DNA of 64,000 nucleotides. Origin: Patiria miniata. Its lineage: Eukaryota; Echinodermata; Asteroidea; Valvatida; Asterinidae. Position 1 is the first letter of the stretch. The number at the start of each line of letters is the position of its first letter. Made by a program: the position numbers and the translations under genes. The stretch is taken from NCBI RefSeq assembly GCF_015706575.1, contig NW_024037050.1, positions 1,178,001-1,242,000 of the forward strand. Direction: 5' to 3'. The notes beneath the pieces were generated by a model. That model ran no database searches and was not told the origin of the DNA. It saw only the letters and a list, made by a program, of their open reading frames with translations. Shown piece by piece: positions 40,216 to 48,600 of the stretch.

Positions 40216-40456
40216 AGGCGTTTAGGACCCAGTAACCACAACACTGAAATGGGGCATGACGTCCAGATTTGCTTTAAACAAAACAGTATCGTTAGTAGAA
40301 TTTTTTGACCGATGCCAAATCAGACATCCATTAATTTTACTGGAAGACTTTACTCTTCTACAAGTGTTCCACTTTACAATACACCCGGACTGGTTTTACA
40401 AGCTTCCGGCTTGATCTTCAGTTTAAATCTGATTTACACCAAAACAATAGTACAGA

Positions 40457-41440
40457 TAAGGCCTTTTCACTCTATGAACGTCTGATCCGTGTCTAAATCT
40501 ACAGGGTTCCAACCCATGTCGACTTCAAAAAATTTCAATATGGTTCAATTTCGCTACGTTTTCACACTACTCATTGCAAACCCACCGTTTTTGCCACACG
40601 TGTAATGTTTCGACCTGTGTATTGTGCGATCGTTTCACACGACACACAAGGCCGTCCGCCCTACACATATTTTATAGCTCCATGGACGGTCAGCCCAACC
40701 ACGGACCCGCACTTCATGTCAGTCTTTCTTCCGATTTCAGGCCCATTTTACGTCGGAGGATAAAATATTCTGTGACTTGAACTTCTAGCACCATCGAAAG
40801 TACATGTATATGCGAAGAACGCATAAAAAACCAAGCGTGGTCGGCCGCTTCTACTTTCTAGTGCTTACGAAAAAGCAAGCGCCGTCGGCAGGTGTAGTGT
40901 GAATATCAGGTGTTATGAAATACGGACTCATTAAGGTACTGCGCATGCTCATGCATAGATAATTAGGAGAGGGACCGGTCACGTGAAAGGGTTTAACCAA
41001 TAAAAGGGAAAAGATCAGATTTTCACACGAGTCCGATTTTCATATCTCACTGGTGGTGGCGCGACAGGGCAGCAGGTAAAAGGTTATTTGTATGTTCGTT
41101 GCATGCTAAAAAGTAACAACTACAGCATGATGCTGCATGCACGCAATGCACTCTCGTACTCCGGCCGGTCCGCGTCCGATGAGTCGATATGCGGTTGTAC
41201 ACGGGTCGAACGTAACTCAGAAGTGTTCACACTATGGCTTTCAACACGTGTCGGACTTCTCGACACGGATCGAGAATTCTCAACCCACCTCCCGAGTAGG
41301 GTTAGTTTCGACACGGGTCGAGTGCTCTACACGGGTCAGTGCCGTGTTCAAATGTTGTAGTGTGAAAAGGTTATTCCATTTTGCATGTGTCTGACCCGTG
41401 TACAACACGGAGATTTTTCGTAGTGTGAAAAGGCCTATAA
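40457..41440. mobile_element. Non-autonomous TIR element, about 985 bp, with ACACGGGTCGA arrays
   Basis: Ends AAGGCCTTTTCACTCTATG and TAGTGTGAAAAGGCCT are inverted repeats. The inside contains repeated ACACGGGTCGA / GACACG-GTCGA words from 41200 to 41400 and TTCACAC words near both ends. No open frame resembles a transposase. Target duplication unclear (perhaps ATA). Confidence 0.75.
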
Positions 41441-41694
41441 TCCTCGTTAATTTAAAACCAGGTTGAAATATTCAAGACGTAGGCTACTGGTTCCCTTGTG
41501 GAGTGTAACGTGGTTTTACCACAAACACTGAACAAGCAGAAACCACGTCAACAAATTGACAAGTTCTCTTTTGGGGGTGTTGGGTTCGAGCAACTTCTCC
41601 GTGTTGTCTTGGGTAAAGGCAGACTGTTTAAATACATGTACTCTGCAAGAAGCATAGCTAGTTGACCATTGAAAAACCACAGGTATGACTAGTA

Positions 41695-41915
41695 CGTGCA
41701 TGAACGGTAGACTGCCCTTTTTGACTACCTTCAATACTGTGCGCGAACCAGTTCGCACAAGTACGCATGACTAATTTTATTTCAAATGTGCACAATTCTG
41801 GAGCGTGAGCATCAGGTGCTGTCAGTAATGTGATTGGATGTCCGTCCCAGTGGTCTCCCCCACCTCTCTGTTTATAACAGTTGAGGGGGTACTTGTGCAC
41901 GGAGTCCATTCACAG
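41695..41915 (+). repeat. Family S repeat, copy 6
   Basis: Family words GTACGCATGACTAATT, GAGCATCAGGTGCTGTC, GGTCTCCCCCACCTC and GGGGGTACTTGTGCACGGAG; near the GINS2 3' end. Confidence 0.8.
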
Positions 41916-42307
41916 ATATGCCCATATCTGACAGATACTAACTTTGAATTCGTTTCCATCCTGGCAAAAGTTCAACGACATCGGACTACACCAACTGCCT
42001 CTGTATTCAAAATAGGATCGAGACAATCTTTGAGATCTAAACTAGAGTTGATTGTATTTTAGTCCGCTATATTTTGCCATTTTCCAGATATTTTCTGCTG
42101 TTCCACCGCCGTGACTGTAAGTTTCTTGAGATGAACAATGCATGTGTGTGTGTCGATATTCCACCACTACCCTTCTCTGTGTTCAGGGTCTGTCCTGGCT
42201 ATCCCAGATAAGCAGTAGGAATGATTTCAGGGTTACTCCAACGCCACAGAGCTATTAAAACCTGGGTTGACCAGGCGGAAGCTAATCCAATGCAGCCTTT
42301 AGGAGAG

Positions 42308-42430
42308 TCACTCCTGTGTATATGGCTGTCCACCAGTTACCGTGTTCATCCTTAGCGTGTGCATGTGATCTAAGGCCTGGGTCAGGAACGGACGGACTGT
42401 GTTGATCTCCATCAGTGACAGGTTGTCAAG
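42308..42430 (-). CDS. GINS2: GINS2 exon 4 (stop)
   Basis: [20 protein letters not shown] then DHMHTLRMN and a short divergent tail ending YTQE. Human PSF2 reads LDNLTLMEINTSGTFLTQAL here, and its last dozen residues also differ. Confidence 0.95.
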   Translation of the reverse strand, partial: LDNLSLMEINTVRPFLTQALDHMHTLRMNTVTGGQPYTQE

Positions 42431-45147
42431 CTGTATGAAACAAATAATTAATGTGAATCTGAAGACAGTCCAAATATTAAAACTTTAGGTTTGGTTCCAA
42501 CTTGAGGATTTCAGGTATTTAAAATCAAAAACCGCCTTTGCATTGTTCTAAACATTCCATCTGCACTTGGATTATTTTCTGCCTGTTAATTGTGGAGAAA
42601 TAAATACAGCGTGAAACAAATTGAAAGCCCCAAGCCTGAAGAAGTGATGACATCAGTCCAGCCAGCCCAGCATTTCCCTTGATAATGAACAAATCCTGCT
42701 AAATAAACTGAGCCTCATTTTCTAGTGTTTCCTTACCCGGGCATGGGTTTCTTGGTCTTTGACAAACTTGTCCACGCTCTGGCGAAGTTTGGCCATTCTC
42801 AAATCCCAGATGTCCTTGATTAGTGTGTACACTTCGTCAGCGTGGGGGATGTCATCAGTTGCACTATACAACACACATACACAAAAAAAGAAGTCAAAGG
42901 TTTGCCCAGTCCTTACTTGAATGATGCTGTTATGCCCAAACTATGGCGTCTTCCCAACTTTAGTTAGGACTGTCCAACGGTAGTTTGGACAGCTTTGGAA
43001 TGTCCCAATTATAGTTGGAACTGTCCCAACTATAGACGATTCTGGGCATGTGATCACAGTCACACGCACGACACCCCCTTCAATGGAGGACCACTTGTCG
43101 ATGCCACTTTTCCCCCACCAAATTCTCAATGAAGGTCAGTCATTGCAAACATGTTGGAAAAAGTATATATATTGAACAGACACAATTCCAATTTGTACAT
43201 AACCAGAAAGGCATCAGGACACTATATTCTTTCCGGCCGGTCACCAAACTTACTGGCTTAATAACAGTTTAGTGACCTCCATGTAGTTCTCATTCAGTGT
43301 CGGCTGGAAGATGGGCGAATCTATCTCCTCTTGCTTTTTGGCCTGGAGTTTTTCTTGGTAAGAACGAAACAAAATTTGTTTTCACTATCAGAATGCTGTT
43401 TGTGTGTGTCTTTTTTGGAAGGAGGGGGACTTTTTATTATTATTATTAAGGGGATTCATTTGGGAAGTCTAACAAACTTGGCATGTTGGACGAATGGACA
43501 CTTTATCACCTTTTTATTTGCATTTAAACTTTAATAGTCGTGATAGTGATAATTATTAGTATGATTACAGGCCTTGACATTAATATTATGACAAAAAAAT
43601 GGGCAGGCCATTGCTATTGGGACGTTCATTGTCATAGTGTTAAAATATAAAGGGCATATTGGCCAACTTGGATGCGAACAGTGTATATTTTTAAAGGCCA
43701 TCCTGGGAGGGCAAGCAGCCAATGGCCTCCCACACTTTTATGTTTTATCAAATTCAAAAAGGCTGTGTCATTGTCCTGTGATTAAAAGACAATTTTTTTT
43801 TGCTGGAAGGTAAACTTAAGGCTAAGTAAAAAAATAAAACAGTTTCTCATCCCCGCCCGCTTCCTGTTTTGCCCGCTTCCTGTTTTGCCCACTTGCCTCC
43901 GTTTTTTTTTTTTTTAATTCATACATTTGCAACATATAGGCTTACTCAGAGGCAAAATCCATGGGGAGAACTTTGCAAAACGTTTCTAAATATTTTCTAA
44001 CAAAAATAAAATGTTTATCAGTCTCAAGTTTGTGTTTTCTTCATTTAGTCATTAAGAAGATTTATGATAAGAAGAAAACAGCATTCTTTCCGATGACTAA
44101 CTTGCAATAAAAAAGATGTCCGGGTTTTTTTTGGTGGGGGGGGGGGGGGGAAATTTGTTTTTTCCCAAATATTTTTGCAAGGATTTACCATCATTTATAT
44201 TAATCCATAATTGGAAAGAATGTTGCAACCTGATGCCATTTTTTTCTTCTTATATCATCTCAATGAAGGTCATTCATTGTAAAAATGATGCTAAGACATG
44301 AATCTGGCACTGAGAAACATTTCCAATTTTGTTAGGAAATACTAGCTCTACTGAGTGGAGCGCTGGAACTTTGGCGCCCTCCGTACAAGCGCTCCAGCGA
44401 ATCGGCATACTTTGACTACACATTTAAATCACTGACACAAGGTATGCAACATTATCGTTGTAACTTTGTATTCACAAGATGGGAATCGGACCATTTTACA
44501 ATTTCAGACTTTATTTCCCTTTACAAAAAATCCTCCAGAGCCACAAATCTGAAAAAGAAAATGTAATAGACCTACTCTGCAATAAAATGTTTGAGACATG
44601 TTAAAATAATAAAAGAAGAATATTTAAATTTTTTGGGATGGGGAAAAAAACCTTAGATTCGAAATGTCACCAGCGGGGATCGGGATCGATTCGAACCGAG
44701 GTCTTCCGGCTCATTAGATCCGTTGCTTATCCACTAGACCACAGTTGCTACAAAATTGTTGGTGGTAATTTAATATATCTTATAATTCAGCCCTATCTTA
44801 GAGAGTACAGCGCCCTCTGTTGATAGGGATTGCCGCCGGCAAAATATCCACTTCCTATTTGTAATTGTAGGCCTAATTGATAAGAATAAGATAATACATT
44901 CATAACTACTAAACAATGGAGGAAGGTCTCTTGAATACCAACCAACGTCCATCCATTCGGGTGGCTGTATCCTACACTTCTGTCGCTGCTTCAAATTCAC
45001 CGCCATCCACAACGGGACCTCCACCGGCAGCCCGGCGTTGAACGGCCCGATGTTGCCCCCGATCAGAAACACTTCGTCGTGCGAGAAGTTCGGAACAACA
45101 GTCACTATTTGTTTTTCGGCTAAAAATTCGACTTCCGACGGATCCAT
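42308..45147 (-). CDS. GINS2: GINS2 / PSF2, DNA replication complex subunit, complete, 4 exons
   Basis: Exons in coding order on the minus strand: 45147-44943, 43353-43254, 42863-42737, 42430-42308 (stop TGA at 42310-42308). They sum to 555 nt, or 184 residues; human PSF2 has 185. [48 protein letters not shown] and PPEWMDV are nearly identical to human PSF2. Later exons give [31 protein letters not shown] and [10 protein letters not shown]...FLTQALDHM. Family knowledge: PSF2 sits in the GINS tetramer, which with CDC45 and MCM2-7 forms the CMG helicase in the nucleus. The ATG at 45147 has a good context (ACAATGG); a GTG further upstream in frame is not a likely start. The intron 1 donor is an unusual GTTGGT, fixed by phase and homology. 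Convergent with GSE1, divergent from ANLN. Confidence 0.97.
42737..42863 (-). CDS. GINS2: GINS2 exon 3
   Basis: [20 protein letters not shown] then [20 protein letters not shown]. This is the helical A-domain. The first base T completes His102, and the exon leaves in phase 0 at GTAAGG. Confidence 0.95.
43254..43353 (-). CDS. GINS2: GINS2 exon 2
   Basis: Residues 69-102. [20 protein letters not shown] then [14 protein letters not shown], aligned with human EKLEKMRDHERKEETF and PYYMELTKLLLNHA. Exactly 100 nt, phase 1 in and 2 out, donor GTAAGT. Confidence 0.94.
43825..43915 (-). repeat. Fragment of the ACATGTTTAGCG MITE family
   Basis: AAGGCTAAGTAAAAAAATAA and ATCCCCGCCCGCTTCCTG correspond to the right arm of 30378-30741 read in reverse; here CCCGCTTCCTGTTTTGC is duplicated in tandem. 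In GINS2 intron 1. Confidence 0.65.
44213..44343 (+). mobile_element. Truncated relative of the 10783 MITE
   Basis: GGAAAGAATGTTGCAACCTG, then the same internal words (TATCATCTCAATGAAGG, CATTTCCAATTTTG) as the full copy at 10783-10986; the right third is missing. Lies in GINS2 intron 1. Confidence 0.8.
44675..44760 (-). repeat. tRNA-like sequence (SINE head)
   Basis: Minus strand: GTGGTCTAGTGGATAAGCAA (A-box) and CTCGGTTCGAATCGATC (B-box). The T-stem does not pair and no 7-bp acceptor stem forms, so this is a tRNA-derived repeat rather than a tRNA gene. GINS2 intron 1. Confidence 0.6.
44943..45147 (-). CDS. GINS2: GINS2 exon 1
   Basis: Residues 1-68 plus one base of Glu69. Holds the N-terminal B-domain of PSF2 with [17 protein letters not shown]. 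The exon ends WMDV then G before GTTGGT; taking the G as the first base of Glu (GAA) gives the family sequence WMDVEKL. Confidence 0.95.
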
Positions 45148-45671
45148 TGTGGATGGAGTTTTACTCACATACGGGCCTCAGTATACGAAAAAAAAACCAG
45201 CAACTACATAAATAAAGTACATTCTTGGACTCGAATTTAATCACGTTCCTACGTGCATTTCAATGTATTTGGCGCGGAAGTGTTGAAATTTGTTTGTACA
45301 CGTGACACTAATGAACTTTGACATTTTATAAATTGCTTTTTATAAAAGTATAATACAACAGAAGAAAACAAAAATTAAGGCCAATTAAGGCTTAAAAGTA
45401 ATTTAATTTGCTTTTAATGAATATAAAATTGAATAAAACTACTTAAGAAAAAAATAAGTTTTGATTAAAATTTATATTAAGAAATACCCATAAATGAAAG
45501 AGACGGGATATTTCCCATGATGCAACAGCATCGAATGCGCATCAAATTCAAAAATCTGAAGGTGCGGCGCAGACGTAGACGTGACCGACAGAAAACCGAC
45601 GCTTGTTCAAGAATCGAGTGGCTAATTTGTTTATTTTTTTTTAATTGTGTTATAAAAGAAATTGTCGATTT
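45148..45671. promoter_or_regulatory. Divergent GINS2/ANLN promoter with E2F, CHR-like and ZNF143-like motifs
   Basis: Only 524 bp separate the two start codons, so both 5' UTRs and core promoters must lie here unless upstream exons exist. Seen: TTTGGCGCGGAA at 45268-45279, an E2F consensus (TTTSGCGC) about 120 bp from the GINS2 ATG; TTTCCCATGATGC at 45511-45523, resembling the ZNF143/STAF site; an NRF1-like TGCGCA near 45536; and TTCAAA at 45547-45552 (TTTGAA on the other strand, the CHR core) 120 bp from the ANLN ATG. The middle of the interval (about 45300-45480) is very AT-rich. The TATAAAA at 45651 is too close to the ANLN ATG to act as a normal TATA box. Confidence 0.7.
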
Positions 45672-45689
45672 ATGGACGAGTACACGGAG
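45672..45689 (+). CDS. ANLN: ANLN coding exon 1 (start codon)
   Basis: Six codons, MDEYTE, then donor GTAAGA in phase 0. With exon 2 this recreates the conserved start MD[13 protein letters not shown]. The following 3.3-kb intron carries the foldback cluster. Confidence 0.92.
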
Positions 45690-48600
45690 GTAAGAACTAA
45701 GAAGTAAGATATTCACTCAAATCTGAATTGGGAAAAAAATGTTGCAACCTGACGCCACCTTCACTTCAGCAGCAGTGCAGTGCCAGTGGTTCACTGGTTG
45801 TGTACAAAGTCTATGGAGTAGGATGTAGACCCGTGGACGTGGCGTTGCCGTTGGAACTGTCGAGCGCAATTGGAGTCCCCCGCGCAAGTTTAAGCTTGCG
45901 CGAGGAACTCCCGAAGCACGCAAATTACACTGCGGCATTTTAATTTGCGTGCGCACGTTACAACTTGCGCAAACATGGCAAAGGCGATTGCAATTTGACA
46001 TGTTCATGATGTTTGAGAACCTTGCGGGCGGGATTTTTATTGATGAAGAAAAAAAACGTTCAAAACACGAGGGCCTACATGGAGAAATGAAATTATTAAA
46101 TAGGCCTCCGGCTACTCCTAGTCCTAGAACTATGAGGCTCCGCGTGAGCGGAGCCTCATACTTCTAGAAGCCCTCAAAATTGTCTGCAGCACAAAACACT
46201 AATAAAGTACAAAAACGTCCATCAAAATGCAGACATTTCACACAGAACCGCTGCACAGTTTGCCCCTATACTCCGTACTTTACCTCTTGACATACTCACG
46301 TATCATGGGCAGAACTAACATAGGTGGATTCTGTCGGTTTTTAGGCCAAAATGATGAAAAATATGCCCTTTCCGCATACTCCTAGAACTATGAGGCTCCA
46401 CGTAGTGGAGCCTCATAGGTTCAGAAGCCCGCAAAATTGTTGTCAGCACAAAACACTAATTAAGTACAAAAACGTCCATCCCAAGCAGGCCGTTTTTCAC
46501 AGAACCGCTGCACAGTTTGCCCCTAAACTCCATACAATACCTCATGACATACTCACGTTATGTGCACCCAACAAACATCGGTGGATTCTGTCTGTTTTTC
46601 GGCAAAAATGATGAAAAATATGCCCTTTCTGCACTGAGCCAACCTAACACTTGAAACGAGCACGCGTGCAGAATGATCGCAGTCATTTTCGGTTCGATCG
46701 CTCGGAGCGCGCCGCGGGGGGTATGGTGTAGGAGCGGAACGATAGTATGCGCATGCGTACAAGTGCAAGTACGTACCCCCCGCGGCGCGCTCCGAGCGAT
46801 CGAACCGAAAATGACTGCGATCATTCTGCACGCGTGCTCGTTTCAAGTGTTAGGTTGGCTCAGTGCGGAAAGGGCATATTTTTCATCATTTTTGCCGAAA
46901 AACAGACAGAATCCACCGATGATTGTTGGGTGCACATAACGTGAGTATGTCATGAGGTATTGTATGGAGTTTAGGGGCAAACTGTGCAGCGGTTCTGTGA
47001 AAAACGGCCTGCTTGGGATGGACGTTTTTGTACTTAATTAGTGTTTTGTGCTGACAACAATTTTGCGGGCTTCTGAACCTATGAGGCTCCACTACGTGGA
47101 GCCTCATAGTTCTAGGAGTACTTTCCGCACTGAGCCAACCGAACACTTGAAACGTGCACGCATATGATCGAGAGATGATTTTCGGTTCGCTCGGAGCGCG
47201 CCGCGGGGGGTACGGTACAGGCGAAATGATAGTATGTGCATGCGTACAAGTGCATGTACCGTACCCCCCGCGGCGCGCTCCGAGCGAACCGAAAATCATC
47301 GCTCGATCATATGCGTGCACGTTTCAAGTGTTCGGTTGGCTCAGTGCGGAAAGGGCATATTTTTCATCATTTGGGCCTAAAAACCGACATAATTCACCTA
47401 TGTTAGTTCTGCCCATGATACGTGAGTAGGTCAAGAGGTAAAGTACGGAGTATAGGGGCAAACTGTGCAGCGGTTCTGTGTGAAATGGCTGCATTTTGAT
47501 GGACGTTTTTGTACTTTATTAGTGTTTTGTGCTGCAGACAATTTTGCGGGCTTCTAGATCTATGAGGCTCCGCTCACGCGGAGCCTCATAGTTCTAGGAG
47601 TAGCCTCCGGCCCTAATGGAATAAATTAATAACATTTTTAAATAACAAAGAAATAAATAAAAAGGAGAATTCAATTAGCGTCGATGAAAAGAAACATTGA
47701 GCATGTTGAGATTTAGCAGTGGCAGTGCTTATCAAAATATCAGAGAAGGCGGGGGCGGGGAGTACTCAGTACTCCTAGAACTATGAGGCTCCACGTAGTG
47801 GAGCCTCATAGGTTCAGAACCCCACAAAATTGTTGTCAGCACAAAACACTAATTAAGTACAAAAACGTCCATCCCAACCAAGCTTTTTCCCACAGAACCG
47901 CTGCACAGTTTGCCCCTAAACTCCGTACAATACCTCATGACATACTCACGTTATGTGCACCCAACAAACATCGGTGGATTCTGTCTGTTTTTCGGCAAAA
48001 ATGATGAAAAATATGTCCTTTCTGCACTGAGCCAACCTGACACTTGAAACGTGCACGCGCGCAGAATGATCGCAGTCGCCGCGGGGGGTACGTACTTGCA
48101 CTTGTACGCATGCGCATACTATCGTTCCGCTCCTACACCATAACCCCCCGCGGCGCGCTCCGAGCGATCGAACCGAAAATGACTGCGATCATTCTGCGCG
48201 CGTGCTCGTTTCAAGTGTTAGGTTGGCTCAGTGCGGAAAGGGCATATTTTTCATCATTTTTGCCGAAAACAGACAGAATCCACTGATGTTTGTTGGGTGC
48301 ACATAACGTGAGTATGTCATGAGGTATTGTACGGAGTTTAGGGGCAAACTGTGCAGCGGTTCTGTGGGAAAAAGCTTGGTTGGGATGGACGTTTTTGTAC
48401 TTAATTAGTGTTTTGTGCTGACAACAATTTTGCGGGGTTCTGAACCTATGAGGCTCCACTACAGTTCTAGGAGTAGGCGGGGAGGGGACCGGGCAGTTCA
48501 ATAAACACAAAGATTGCTTGGAACATGTGGAAAGTGTACTTAAGTTGTTCAATAATTAATGGAGACCAGCTTCAACTTTTTGGCCTTGTAGTAAAACAAA

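Larger units (their letters stand above)
39121..42307. other. GSE1-GINS2 intergenic region
   Basis: About 3 kb between the last plausible GSE1 poly(A) site and the GINS2 stop. Contains family S copies 5 and 6 and the TIR element 40457-41440. Sequence 39440-39900 is GC-richer and non-repetitive with TGACGTA and CGACGTTT words; no gene recognised there. Confidence 0.5.
43354..44942 (-). other. GINS2 intron 1
   Basis: 1.6 kb; holds the ACATGTTTAGCG fragment (43825), a 14-bp G-run near 44137, a truncated MITE (44213-44343) and a tRNA-like repeat (44675-44760). GINS2 introns 2 (42864-43253) and 3 (42431-42736) hold only a MITE fragment near 43130-43215 and an AACTATAGTTGG palindromic stretch near 42960-43030. 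Confidence 0.6.

Noticed and set aside
44675-44760. Candidate tRNA gene on the minus strand
   Set aside because: A- and B-boxes are present but the T-stem does not pair and there is no acceptor stem; tRNA-derived repeat instead. The same applies at 12755, 32503 and 24040.
45651-45657. TATA box for ANLN
   Set aside because: TATAAAA lies only about 15 bases before the ATG, leaving no room for the usual 30-base spacing to a start site.
46553-47429. Several 80-144-codon open frames on both strands
   Set aside because: They are mirror images of each other produced by the palindromic foldback elements and have no protein-like composition.
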